Part shown: positions 1 to 7,990 of the stretch, in pieces
Layout of the letters: each line of letters opens with the position of its first letter
Numbering within the stretch: the stretch's first letter is position 1
NCBI RefSeq assembly: GCF_034347405.1
Contig: NZ_CP133778.1
Span: forward strand, 1,054,001 to 1,118,000
DNA length: 64,000 bases
Direction of reading: 5' to 3'
Source of the DNA: Pseudomonas sp. CCC3.1
GTDB taxonomy: Bacteria; Pseudomonadota; Gammaproteobacteria; Pseudomonadales; Pseudomonadaceae
The notes under the pieces: generated by a model
Seen by the model: the letters and a program-made list of their open reading frames with translations, nothing else
Database searches by the model: none
Told to the model about the DNA's origin: nothing
Made by a program: the position numbers and the translations under genes

Positions 1-1962
1 CGGGGTGCCTTCACGCATGACCCTCAGGTAGTCAGCCTGATAGTCATGGGCTTCATGGGTATTGTTGAGGATGCTTTGGGTTTGCATCACGTCTTTGCCG
101 ATGACGTCTTCGCGCTTGGCTGAAAAGGCGCTCAGGTAGCTGTCGTTGCAGGTTTGCAGAATGCAGGCTCGGTCACGCACATAAATGGGATGCGGCGTGC
201 CATTGACCAGTGCACGCATGAATTCAAACTGATCGCTGAGGGCGCGTTCAGCCATTTTGCGCTGGTTGATCTGGCGCCGCATGTAGGCATTCCAGACCAG
301 CGACAGCAGCAGCAACAGGCTGGTGCCAATAATGATCTGGTAAATCAGGCGATGGTAATTACGCCAATAACTGTCAGTGGCCGGGACATAACCGCGCCAG
401 CGGCTGTTGATGATCCTCAGTTCATCGGGGGCAATGCTCAGCAGTGCCTTGTTGAGGATAGAGGCGAGTTCGGGCGCATCGCGGGCGGTAGCGAGAGAAA
501 ACGTCGCGGGTTGAGTGCCCAATGTGGCGCTGATCTGCAATCGATCTTGAAACAGTTGCGAGGCGAGCAGGTAGTTGGCAATCACCAGCGTATTGACCGC
601 ACCTTCTACTTTGCCTTCGGCCAGCAACTCAGTGGCTTGATAAATATCGTCTGTCTCGACCAGCGTGATCCGCGGGTGTTCTGTGCGCAGGTACTCGGTC
701 AAGGGGTTGCCCCGGGTCAAGGCCAGGCGTTTGCCGACCAGTTGGTCGAGGCTGGTGGGTTGCTCAGCGCCTTTGGCACTGAGCAAGACAAAAGAGTTTT
801 CGAGATAAGGACGGCTGAAGGTCAGGGCGCCTTCTCGCGCAGCAGACGGGCTGATGGCCGAGATAATGTCGGTATCGTGCTGCTGGATCATGTGAATCAT
901 GGTGTTGAGGCTGCGCTCGCGCTGTATCTCGAAACGCAGTCCGGTGCGCAGGCGAATAACCTCCAGCAGATCAGCGGTAATGCCCCTGAAATTGCCCTCG
1001 GTATCAAAAAAGGTCAGCGGCGCCAGTGTTTCATTGACCACCACGTTGACGACCGGGTGTTTGATCAACCAGCGTTCTTCACGCTCAGTGAGCTGGAGTT
1101 TTTGGTCGGTCAGCAACAGATCGCCGCCTGCGCTCCAGCGCTTGGCAATGGCCTCTCGTTCGCTGTTGGGAACAGCGCGCAGAGTGGCGTTGATAATGTT
1201 GAGCAGTTGCGGGTTGTCGCGGCGTACAGCAAAGCTGAAACCATAGGCTTCATGCTTGCCAAAATTAGCCATCTTGATGTTTGTCAGATAGCCCTTGTTG
1301 ATCATGTAATGCGTGGAGAGGGTGTCCCCCAAAAAGACATCCGCCTGATCGAACGCCACTGAATTAATGGCGTTTTGATAAGACGGGTAGGACTGGATGA
1401 TGGCTTTGGGATAGAGCGCCTTGACCTCTTCCAGTGGCAAGTAGTGGTAAACCATGCTCAAGCGCAGGCCTTCCAGACCTTTAGAGAGCGGGCGAGTCTC
1501 TCCCTCGCGGGTGACCAGTACCGGCTGGTCGATGGCGTAGGGTATTGAAAGCAGCAGGTTTGGGTGAGCGGCTTCAAAACCGTTGGACGTGCCGAGCAAG
1601 TCGATGCTGCCGTCTTCAAGCGCCTTGATGGCGGCGTCTCGAGTAGGGAAGCGTTGAACCTTGATCGACACGTTCAGGGCTTTGGCCAGGATGCCGACGT
1701 AATCAGCGGTGAAACCTTCGTAGTCTTGACCGCTGACGGTCATGTCAAAGGGCGGATAGTCCGGGTTGGAGGTGCCGACCCGCAGCTCACGCTTTTCTTG
1801 TAGCCAGTAACGCTGTTGTTTATCCAGCGGGACTTCCATGTGATAGGAGCCCGAGCGGCTGAGCAAGGTAAAGCTTTCAGTCCGGGGTAACTCGGCGAAC
1901 ACGGGTGTACACAGGATTAATCCTGCGAGTAAAGAGAGGTAGTAATTTAACCGCGTGGGCAT
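1..1962 (-). CDS. BvgS/EvgS-type hybrid sensor kinase, N-terminal part (runs off window)
   Basis: Transmembrane sensor kinase of a phosphorelay, of which only about the first 654 residues are inside the window. The start is the ATG at 1962, eight bases after the stop of the response-regulator gene, so the two form one operon. The translation opens with a signal peptide ending near VFA. Two tandem bacterial type-3 solute-binding (Venus-flytrap) domains follow: one begins around REKRELRVGTSNPDYPPFD, the second around KHPVVNVVVNETLAPLTFFD. After these come one membrane helix (IIIGTSLLLLLSLVW) and the start of a PAS domain (PHPIYVRDRACILQTCND). This is the domain order of BvgS/EvgS. The kinase, receiver and Hpt domains must lie beyond coordinate 1 and cannot be checked here. 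The ligand is unknown. Confidence 0.88.
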   Translation of the reverse strand, partial: MPTRLNYYLSLLAGLILCTPVFAELPRTESFTLLSRSGSYHMEVPLDKQQRYWLQEKRELRVGTSNPDYPPFDMTVSGQDYEGFTADYVGILAKALNVSIKVQRFPTRDAAIKALEDGSIDLLGTSNGFEAAHPNLLLSIPYAIDQPVLVTREGETRPLSKGLEGLRLSMVYHYLPLEEVKALYPKAIIQSYPSYQNAINSVAFDQADVFLGDTLSTHYMINKGYLTNIKMANFGKHEAYGFSFAVRRDNPQLLNIINATLRAVPNSEREAIAKRWSAGGDLLLTDQKLQLTEREERWLIKHPVVNVVVNETLAPLTFFDTEGNFRGITADLLEVIRLRTGLRFEIQRERSLNTMIHMIQQHDTDIISAISPSAAREGALTFSRPYLENSFVLLSAKGAEQPTSLDQLVGKRLALTRGNPLTEYLRTEHPRITLVETDDIYQATELLAEGKVEGAVNTLVIANYLLASQLFQDRLQISATLGTQPATFSLATARDAPELASILNKALLSIAPDELRIINSRWRGYVPATDSYWRNYHRLIYQIIIGTSLLLLLSLVWNAYMRRQINQRKMAERALSDQFEFMRALVNGTPHPIYVRDRACILQTCNDSYLSAFSAKREDVIGKDVMQTQSILNNTHEAHDYQADYLRVMREGTP

Positions 1963-1970
1963 CCTGTTTC

Positions 1971-2597
1971 TCACACTAAGGCGTTGCGTTTTGCCAATTC
2001 GATAAGGTCGACCAGGGAATTGGCTTTAAGTTTTTGCATGAGCCGTTTTTTATAAGTGCTCACGGTTTTATTACTAAGAAACATTCCGGTGGCTATTTCC
2101 TTGTTAGTTTTTCCTTGTGCAAACAGCTTCAGGACCATGAGTTCCCGGTCGTTCACTAGTTTGAATAATTCGAGCTCTGATGCGTTTTCATCTCCTGGTC
2201 TTTCAGGAGTCAATGCTTGGCTGGGAAAGTAATTGTAGCCAGAAAATACAGCTTTTATTGCGCTGACAAGTTCGTTTAGTTCCTCTTGTTTACACACATA
2301 ACCGGCCGCGCCCGATTGCATGCAACGCATGGCAAAAAGGGCTGGTGACTGGGCCGTCAGGACCAGGGTTTTAAGGGTTGAATTCATTGCGTTAAAACGC
2401 GCTAACACTTCCAGTCCGTCGAGTTTCGGAATGCTGATATCGAGAATGATCAGGTCTGGGACACATTCGCGGATCATTTGCATCGCATCTACGCCATTGT
2501 CGGTTTCGCCGACTATTTCATAACCCTCATGTTCTAACAACATGCGAATAGCCAGACGGATTACCGGGTGGTCGTCGACAATAAAAATCGTGTTCAT
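1971..2597 (-). CDS. BvgA/EvgA-type LuxR-family response regulator
   Basis: Response regulator of 208 residues with an N-terminal receiver domain and a C-terminal LuxR/FixJ helix-turn-helix. Visible residues are the acidic pair in FIVDDHP, the phospho-acceptor Asp53 in LIILDISIPKLDG, and the HTH stretch GKTNKEIATGMFLSNKTVST. The text closely resembles Bordetella BvgA (for example FLSNKTVSTYK and LVxLIxLAKRN), so the partner is the BvgS-like kinase downstream. It is the first gene of the operon. The 398-bp upstream region holds two palindromes of the BvgA heptad type, suggesting autoregulation. The targets of the system are not visible. Confidence 0.93.
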   Translation of the reverse strand: MNTIFIVDDHPVIRLAIRMLLEHEGYEIVGETDNGVDAMQMIRECVPDLIILDISIPKLDGLEVLARFNAMNSTLKTLVLTAQSPALFAMRCMQSGAAGYVCKQEELNELVSAIKAVFSGYNYFPSQALTPERPGDENASELELFKLVNDRELMVLKLFAQGKTNKEIATGMFLSNKTVSTYKKRLMQKLKANSLVDLIELAKRNALV

Positions 2598-2689
2598 ATT
2601 AAATCCCCTTAAAGAGCTGCATAGAAAGCGCGCACCTTAGCTCAGATATATGAGCGGGAACACGAAGGGGGCAGCCTACAAACGTAGTA

Positions 2690-2703
2690 TGGGAATATTC
2701 CTA
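2690..2703. promoter_or_regulatory. palindrome resembling an inverted BvgA heptad site (site 1)
   Basis: TGGGAATATTCCTA, with a perfect 10-bp palindromic core GGAATATTCC. It lies about 95 bp upstream of the response-regulator start. Two abutting inverted heptads of the form (T/A)TTCCTA are the known layout of primary BvgA sites, and the adjacent regulator is BvgA-like. Binding is inferred. Confidence 0.45.
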
Positions 2704-2818
2704 CATTAAATAAGGCGTGAACTCACGATTTGTTTGATGGGTAGAGGCTGTTTAATATCGTGCTGAATCGTTTGTTTGGTGGTGAGTTGCAAGTAGTTTT
2801 ATATATCCCTGGCTATAT

Positions 2819-2832
2819 TAGGAAAATTCCTA
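2819..2832. promoter_or_regulatory. palindrome resembling an inverted BvgA heptad site (site 2)
   Basis: TAGGAAAATTCCTA, which reads as TAGGAAA followed by ATTCCTA, two inverted heptads end to end. It repeats 13 bases of site 1 (GGAA-A/T-ATTCCTAC) with one mismatch, 129 bp further upstream of the regulator. Confidence 0.5.
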
Positions 2833-2932
2833 CGCGATGTTTTATCTTTGCTCTGTGCTGTTTTCGTCAAGAAATAAGTGCGTGAGCGCCATGACTTTAC
2901 GTTTGGAATAGTCATGCTGATCGTTAAAACAG

Positions 2933-2974
2933 CAGGGTTAATCGTGCGACGGTTGCGCGGTGCGATTAACCCTG
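2933..2974 (-). terminator. hairpin terminator downstream of the dGTPase-like gene
   Basis: Perfect 12-bp inverted repeat CAGGGTTAATCG / CGATTAACCCTG with an 18-bp loop. On the minus strand it is followed by CTGTTTT. It lies 22 bp beyond the stop codon of the gene that ends at 2996. The T-run is short, so efficiency is uncertain. Confidence 0.5.
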
Positions 2975-2995
2975 TTTATAAGGGTGGGGCGCTCT

Positions 2996-4345
2996 TCAGA
3001 CGGGGCTGGAGCGGCCAGTCATTTCTCTGGCCATCTGCGTGGCATAGCTGTCGGTCATGCCCGCGATAAAGTCGATGATGCGCATAAACGAGCGATGCAG
3101 TGACCAATTCGGAGCAGGGGCGTTATTGCCCAGCAAATCGAGAATGCGTCGATTCTTGAACGACAGGCTTTTTTGGCCATGTTGCTCCAGCGCCGCGCCG
3201 CAAAAGGCATTCAGCAAGATTTCCAGCGTGGTGTAGGCGCCAATCTCATGCAGGGTTTTGCGTTTGTCCTGGAAGATTTTTTTGCGCGCCATGTCTTTGG
3301 CATCCAGCACGCAGCGCTTGGCCGTGCCGTGCATGTGTTCGACCAGATCCCCCGGCAAGTTGCCGGCCAGCAGTGCGTCTTGCTGCTCGACAAAGGCGCG
3401 GGCGGCGGCGTTGGTCAGGTGTTCAATGGCCTTGCCCCGCAGAATCGCCAGCTTGCGCCGTTGCGAGTCTTGGGGGCCGAGCTGGCGATAGGTCTCAGGT
3501 AAATCGTCCCCCACCAGATTCAGCAGCAGTGACTCGACCTCGACGTAGTGCAGCAGGTCCATTTCCAGGCCGTCTTCAAGGTCGATCAGCGCGTAGCAGA
3601 TGTCATCAGCCGCTTCCATCAGGTACACCAGAGGATGGCGTGCCCAGCGCTGATCCTCTATCTGTGGCAGGCCCAGTTTGTGGGCAATATTTTCCAGCAG
3701 GTGAAGTTCACTTTGATAACACCCGAACTTATGCTTTTTGTACCCCAGAGAGTCGGCATGGCGCGCTGTCCACGGGTACTTGAGAAAGGTGCCCAGCGTG
3801 GCGTGGGTCAGGCGTGTGCCGCCATCGAATTGATGATATTCAAGTTGGGTGAGCACCCTGAAACCTTGTGCATTGCCTTCAAAACTCAAGAAGTCGTTGC
3901 GCTCGGCCTCACTCATGTCATCCAGCCAACCCTTGCCAGCGGCCTGCTGGAACCAGTTGCGTATCGCGTCCTCGCCGGAGTGGCCAAAGGGCGGGTTGCC
4001 GATGTCGTGGGCCAGGCAAGCAGATTGCACCACCATCCCCAGATCGGCGGGGTCGCACCATTCGGGCAGGGCGCTGCGAATGGTTTCGCCGACCCGCATA
4101 CCCAGTGAGCGGCCCACGCAACTGACTTCGAGCGAGTGGGTGAGCCGGGTATGGATGTGGTCGTTACTGTTGACCGGGTGCACCTGGGTTTTACGTCCCA
4201 GGCGGCGAAAGGCGCCAGAAAAAATAATCCGGTCGTGATCTTTGTGGAAAGGACTGCGCCCGAGCTCTTCGGGGCTATGGTGAGGTTTTCCAAGGCGTTC
4301 GCGGTTAAGCAGGGTTTGCCAATCCAAGGCGCAGTGCTCCGTCAA
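2996..4345 (-). CDS. dgt: deoxyguanosinetriphosphate triphosphohydrolase-like HD-domain protein
   Basis: HD-superfamily nucleotide hydrolase of 449 residues. Family members hydrolyse dNTPs to the deoxynucleoside and triphosphate, influencing dNTP pools. Metal-binding residues are visible: His70 in HTRLTHSLEV and the His113-Asp114 pair in ACLAHDIGNPPFGHSGE. A third conserved block, YLMEAADDICYALIDLEDG, supplies the distal Asp. N-terminal residues 38-55 (DRIIFSGAFRRLGRKTQV) are typical of dGTPase-like proteins. Length is normal for the type-2 subfamily. The substrate preference (dGTP or broader) cannot be read from the sequence. Confidence 0.92.
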   Translation of the reverse strand: MTEHCALDWQTLLNRERLGKPHHSPEELGRSPFHKDHDRIIFSGAFRRLGRKTQVHPVNSNDHIHTRLTHSLEVSCVGRSLGMRVGETIRSALPEWCDPADLGMVVQSACLAHDIGNPPFGHSGEDAIRNWFQQAAGKGWLDDMSEAERNDFLSFEGNAQGFRVLTQLEYHQFDGGTRLTHATLGTFLKYPWTARHADSLGYKKHKFGCYQSELHLLENIAHKLGLPQIEDQRWARHPLVYLMEAADDICYALIDLEDGLEMDLLHYVEVESLLLNLVGDDLPETYRQLGPQDSQRRKLAILRGKAIEHLTNAAARAFVEQQDALLAGNLPGDLVEHMHGTAKRCVLDAKDMARKKIFQDKRKTLHEIGAYTTLEILLNAFCGAALEQHGQKSLSFKNRRILDLLGNNAPAPNWSLHRSFMRIIDFIAGMTDSYATQMAREMTGRSSPV

Positions 4346-4434
4346 TGACTGATGACGCAGCTTCGCGCTTCACGTTGGATGACGCAAGGTGTGCGAGGTT
4401 TCAAATCACGGCGTGAGGGTGTGTTCTGGATTTT

Positions 4435-4500
4435 CTGTAGGAGCGAGCTTGCTCGCGATCTTTCAAGATCAAAAGATCGCGAGCAAGCTCGCTCCTACAG
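4435..4500. repeat. REPIN-like palindrome 1 (GAGCGAGCTTGC family)
   Basis: 66-bp near-perfect palindrome. The left arm starts CTGTAGGAGCGAGCTTGCTC and the right arm is its reverse complement, ending GCTCCTACAG, with the centre around GATCTTTCAAGATC. The same unit recurs at 16147, 44945, 53426 and 57139, and in decayed form at 36880. This copy has GCTTGCTCGCG where the others have GCTTGCCTCGCG. It lies between the ElaB/YqjD operon and the dGTPase-like gene, which are co-directional. Confidence 0.93.
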
Positions 4501-4516
4501 GGGGGGTAACAGACGT

Positions 4517-4858
4517 TCAAGGCTTGCGCGATGATCCCTGGATAACCAGTTTGATCAGCGGCAACAGGCTGGTAGTGAGCCCGATCAAACGGGACATGCC
4601 TCCAGTGCCTTTGCTTTTAGCGCCTTTGCCGGTCAAAAAACCGAGCAGGGTGACAAGCCCGACGCCCCACAGCGGTCCGTGCTTGATTCCCAGGTTTTCT
4701 TGCCAGTTGGTAGTCATGCCGCGCATTTTTTGCAGCGGCTCCATGAGCTGCTGCGCTTCATGACGAATCTCCTGGCGATGCATTTCCATGCGCAGGCGAA
4801 TCAACATTTTGCGCATTTCGCGGCGCGAGGGGTTTTGCGGCATTTCAGGCAGGCTCAT
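4517..4858 (-). CDS. YqjK-like / uncharacterised small membrane-associated protein
   Basis: Third gene of a three-gene operon; 113 residues. Its ATG overlaps the stop of the preceding gene (ATGA at 4855-4858), indicating translational coupling. Residues 10-45 are strongly basic and helical (SRREMRKMLIRLRMEMHRQE). A hydrophobic segment around residues 65-75 (GVGLVTLLGFLTG) and another near 88-105 suggest membrane association. Position after DUF883 and YqjE-type genes parallels enterobacterial yqjD-yqjE-yqjK, but sequence similarity to YqjK is not obvious. Function unknown. Confidence 0.75.
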   Translation of the reverse strand: MSLPEMPQNPSRREMRKMLIRLRMEMHRQEIRHEAQQLMEPLQKMRGMTTNWQENLGIKHGPLWGVGLVTLLGFLTGKGAKSKGTGGMSRLIGLTTSLLPLIKLVIQGSSRKP

Positions 4859-5229
4859 GGCAACAAACGCTCGCGGTCTTTGGCCAGCTCTTCGAGCGTG
4901 GCGTTGAAAGGAGAGGACTCATCGAACACCGCCGCTTTAAGGCGCAAGCCGCAGAAAACCGCCGCCAGTGCATAAAACACGCAAAGCCCGATAATGCCGG
5001 CCAGGCGGTAACTGTCCCAAAGCAAAATCAATATCAGCGCCGACAGACCGATCAGCAACAACAGCCCGAATACCAGTGCCAGCCCGGCAAACAACAACAG
5101 GCTGACCGTGCGCGCTTTTTGTTCTTGCAGTTCAATGCCCAGCAACTCGACGTGGCTGTGCAGCAGACCCAGAAACGCGGCACCCAGGCGCCGCGGTGAG
5201 GAGCGGGAGCCGGATTCTTCGTTACTCAT
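4855..5229 (-). CDS. YqjE/phage-holin-like inner-membrane protein
   Basis: Membrane protein of 124 residues with two adjacent hydrophobic helices (TVSLLLFAGLALVFGLLLLI and SALILILLWDSYRLAGIIGL), matching the YqjE/holin-superfamily-III layout. The ATG at 5229 is chosen because it sits one base after the stop of the DUF883 gene; the longer reading needs a TTG inside that gene. Middle gene of the operon 5545-4517. The family has no firmly known function; the upstream ElaB/YqjD relative is linked in E. coli to ribosome-membrane association. Confidence 0.82.
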   Translation of the reverse strand: MSNEESGSRSSPRRLGAAFLGLLHSHVELLGIELQEQKARTVSLLLFAGLALVFGLLLLIGLSALILILLWDSYRLAGIIGLCVFYALAAVFCGLRLKAAVFDESSPFNATLEELAKDRERLLP

Positions 5230-5230
5230 A

Positions 5231-5545
5231 TCAGCGCCGGGTGGCCAGCAGGCCAATCAAAAAGCCGACCCCGGCCGCAATGCCTACGGACTGCCACGGG
5301 TTTGCCTGAACATAATCTTCAGTGGCGGTCACGGCGGCTTCACCACGTTCCTGCAACGACTCTTTGGTCTGTTCCAGCGATTCGCGGGCATTGTGCAGGC
5401 TCAGCTTGATCTGGGCGCGCAATTCGTCAGCCTGTTCGCCAGCCAGCGAAGCACTGTGCTCCAGCAGGCGTTCAGTGTCGCTGACCAAGGCCTGGAAATC
5501 GGCCTTGAGGATTTCTTGAGCATTCTTTGCTGTTTTGCGGGCCAT
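5231..5545 (-). CDS. DUF883 (ElaB/YqjD-family) membrane-anchored protein
   Basis: 104 residues beginning MARKTAKNAQEILKADFQ. The ATG at 5545 is preceded by GGAG seven bases upstream, so the longer in-frame start at 5617 is rejected. The body is a long amphipathic, probably coiled-coil helix. The C-terminus is the glycine-rich helix NPWQSVGIAAGVGFLIGLLA followed by TRR, the hallmark of ElaB/YqjD/YgaM proteins. E. coli members tether stationary-phase ribosomes to the inner membrane; whether this one does is inference. First gene of a tightly packed three-gene operon. Confidence 0.88.
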   Translation of the reverse strand: MARKTAKNAQEILKADFQALVSDTERLLEHSASLAGEQADELRAQIKLSLHNARESLEQTKESLQERGEAAVTATEDYVQANPWQSVGIAAGVGFLIGLLATRR

Positions 5546-5703
5546 GATTAACTCCGTGTGTGGCTTCTTGATGGTTCGAGTGTAGGCATTCGCTGAAGGT
5601 TCACTGCAATTCTTCACTTCAGGTAACGACTCTGAACGGTCAATGCCCTGAAACGCAGAGCCTAGACCGTTTAGACCGAAGAGGCGCGAAACCTTACCTT
5701 AAA

Positions 5704-7440
5704 TTATTCGCCTTCGCGGGGAAAACCCGGCCCGTCATGCGAGTCGGGGGTTTCAAAGCAGCCTTCGAGCAAGTGATAGCGGTTATGGCGCACCTCATCC
5801 ACGCGCTGGCGCACGGTTTTTTCGGGCAGCCCGAGCAATATCAGGGCATGTGAAGCCAACATCAAGCTGGACTCCAGCAACTCGGGCACCACTTCGGTGG
5901 CCCCGGCCGCTTTTAGTTCGGCGAGTTTGCTGTCATCGCGGGTTCTGACCAGTACCGGCACATCAAGAGTGATCAGCCGGGCCTCTTTGAGCACACTCAT
6001 TGCGACATCGCTGTTATCCACCGCGATCACCAGCAGGCGCGCGCGGTCCAGGCCTACAGCGCGGAGCAAATCACCTCGACGCGCGTCGCCGTAATGCACC
6101 GAATTTTCGGTTTTGGTGGCCTCTTGAATTCGATCCGGGTCGTAGTCCAGCGCGATAAATTCTTGGTTTTCGCGGCGTAGAAAACGCCCGATGGACTGAC
6201 CGACACGGCCATAGCCACAGATCACAACGTGCCCGTGCAACTCGGCACTTTGTGCGGCGATCTCTTCCAGTTCGGCTTCTTCATTCGACTTGTGGTGCAG
6301 GCTGGCAGCGATTTGCGGCGCGGCGCGCAGCAGCAAGGGGGTCAGCAGCATCGAACAGAAGGTGGCCGCCAGCAAATAAGGAGCGTCTTCGGACGGGATC
6401 AGCGCGTTGAGCTGCATTTGTGCCATCAGTGCAAAGCAGAATTCACCGCCTTGAGCCAGTGCCAGGCCGCTTCGCCACGCGGTTTCTGCGTCGCTGCCGC
6501 GCAGCTTGACCAAAATCGCCACCACACAGCCCTTGATCAGCATCAGGGCCAGCGTGAGGCCCAGAATCAGGAAGCCGTGGTGCAGGAACAATTGCAGGTC
6601 GATGAGCATGCCAATGCTGACGAAAAACAGCCCCAGCAGAATGTCGCGAAAGGGCCGGATATCGGCTTCAATCTGATGCCGGTAATGGCTCTCTCCCAGC
6701 AGCATGCCCGCCAGGAACGCGCCCAGCGCGGGGGACAGCCCCAGTAAATGGGTGAGCCATGCGGTGACCAGCACGATCACCAGGGCCAGCAACACAAACA
6801 GCTCGGCAGAACGCGAGGCCGCCACTTCATGGAACAGTCGCGGCAACAGCAAGCGGCTGGTGATGAGCAGACCGACAAACAAAATCACAGTTTTGCCCAA
6901 GGTCGTCGGCAGTGCCCAATACCAGGCTTGGTCGCTGCTGCCCGCAAACACGGGCACCAGCGTCAGCAGCAAGACCGCGACGACGTCCTGAAACAGCAGC
7001 ACGCCAATAGCGTTCTGGCCGTGACGACTGAAAATTTCCCCGAGGCTGGTCAGTTCTTTGCTGACGATGGCGGTGGACGACAAGGCAAGCCCGGCGCCGA
7101 GTAGCAGTGCGCTGTTGGGGCTCATCCCAAAGGCATACAGCAGCCCGCCCAGCACCACGGTCGTGCCTAAAACCTGCAAACTGCCGAGGCCAAACACCAC
7201 GCGCCGCAGCTTGAGCATCTTGGGCAGCGAAAACTCCAGCCCCAGCGAAAACAGGAGAAACACCACCCCCAACTCGCCGAGGTCAGGCAGGTCCGGGCTG
7301 TCATTGACCCAGTTCAGTGCGGTCGGGCCAATGAACAGGCCGACACACAAATAACCCAGTACCGGCGGCAGTTGCAGGCGTCGAAACAGGGCAATGACGA
7401 CCAGTGACGAGGCAAGGATGATTAACAAATTGGCAAACAC
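5704..7440 (-). CDS. CPA2-family K+/H+ antiporter with TrkA-N domain (KefB/KefC-like)
   Basis: Inner-membrane monovalent cation:proton antiporter of 578 residues. The N-terminal two thirds contain about a dozen hydrophobic helices, including the family segments LPPVLGYLCVGLFIGPTAL, FLLFSLGLEFS and LALSSTAIVSKELTSLGE. The C-terminal third is a Rossmann TrkA-N domain (VVICGYGRVGQSIGRFLRRE, GxGxxG). The GTG at 7440 is preferred because AAGGAAG lies six bases upstream; an upstream in-frame ATG at 7482 lacks a good site. No KefF/KefG partner is adjacent, so glutathione gating is not supported by context. Confidence 0.88.
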   Translation of the reverse strand: MFANLLIILASSLVVIALFRRLQLPPVLGYLCVGLFIGPTALNWVNDSPDLPDLGELGVVFLLFSLGLEFSLPKMLKLRRVVFGLGSLQVLGTTVVLGGLLYAFGMSPNSALLLGAGLALSSTAIVSKELTSLGEIFSRHGQNAIGVLLFQDVVAVLLLTLVPVFAGSSDQAWYWALPTTLGKTVILFVGLLITSRLLLPRLFHEVAASRSAELFVLLALVIVLVTAWLTHLLGLSPALGAFLAGMLLGESHYRHQIEADIRPFRDILLGLFFVSIGMLIDLQLFLHHGFLILGLTLALMLIKGCVVAILVKLRGSDAETAWRSGLALAQGGEFCFALMAQMQLNALIPSEDAPYLLAATFCSMLLTPLLLRAAPQIAASLHHKSNEEAELEEIAAQSAELHGHVVICGYGRVGQSIGRFLRRENQEFIALDYDPDRIQEATKTENSVHYGDARRGDLLRAVGLDRARLLVIAVDNSDVAMSVLKEARLITLDVPVLVRTRDDSKLAELKAAGATEVVPELLESSLMLASHALILLGLPEKTVRQRVDEVRHNRYHLLEGCFETPDSHDGPGFPREGE

Positions 7441-7694
7441 GAAAGTCTTCCTTGTCGGTTCGAATAAAAAAGCCGCGAGCATCCAGCAATTGGGCGTGAG
7501 GGACGCTGATGCACGTCAGCCAGGCCGGTAATCGTCAGATTTAATCGCAAGATGCTGGGCAAGCGTAGTCGCAAGCGGTGCTGTAGAGCGATTGTATTGT
7601 TGAGCACCATGGGTTGGGTGATGCTCGCAAACGGGTCGACGTGTTCGGGCAAGGCTCCTAAAATGCACGCCTATTTTATGGAAGGTCATTATTG

Positions 7695-7934
7695 ATGCTG
7701 CCCGAATGTCAGTTGTTCGGCACCTTGGGTTGCCATTTGTGTGAGCTGGCCGAAGACGTCGTGATGCCTTTGGTCTACGACGGCGGGTTGATGGTTGAGC
7801 TGGTCGACATTGCGGACAGCGAGCAGACCGTTGCAGCCTACGGCTTGCGCATTCCTGTGTTGCGCCGTGTGGATACAGGCCTGGAGCTGGACTGGCCATT
7901 TGATACGGAGCAGGTGAAGCACTTTCTGCTATAG
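7695..7934 (+). CDS. glutaredoxin-family (DUF836) thioredoxin-fold protein
   Basis: 79 residues with a CxxC motif near the N-terminus (Cys13 and Cys16 in TLGCHLCELAED) and the cis-Pro strand LRIPVLRRVD, the hallmark of a minimal thioredoxin/glutaredoxin fold. GGAAGG precedes the ATG by about nine bases. It lies about 55 bp upstream of the pseudouridine synthase on the same strand. The physiological substrate is unknown. Confidence 0.82.
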   Translation: MLPECQLFGTLGCHLCELAEDVVMPLVYDGGLMVELVDIADSEQTVAAYGLRIPVLRRVDTGLELDWPFDTEQVKHFLL

Positions 7935-7990
7935 ACCTCGGCGCTCTGTGCGCGATAATCGCGGGCTGCATTTTCTGTCCAGAGTGTCTT

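Larger units (their letters stand above)
2598..2995. other. 398-bp AT-rich intergenic region upstream of the BvgA-like gene
   Basis: No credible gene. A 63-codon plus-strand ORF at 2878-3069 has no ribosome-binding site and no recognisable product. The region holds two near-identical palindromes (2690-2703 and 2819-2832) and a hairpin at 2933-2974 that probably terminates the dGTPase-like gene. The base composition is clearly richer in A+T than the flanking genes, as expected for a regulated promoter. Confidence 0.7.

Noticed and set aside
154..1362. 402-codon plus-strand ORF at the left edge
   Set aside because: Antisense to the BvgS-like kinase, whose minus-strand frame has a signal peptide, two recognisable binding domains and a membrane helix. 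The plus-strand translation has no family pattern.
2690..2832. RcsAB-box interpretation of the two palindromes
   Set aside because: The sequence also resembles TAAGAATATTCCTA, but the adjacent regulator is BvgA-like and no RcsA or RcsF partner is in the window. The heptad reading fits site 2 better.
2878..3069. 63-codon plus-strand ORF in the regulator's upstream region
   Set aside because: No ribosome-binding site and no similarity. It runs through the dGTPase-like gene's terminator hairpin into that gene's antisense strand.
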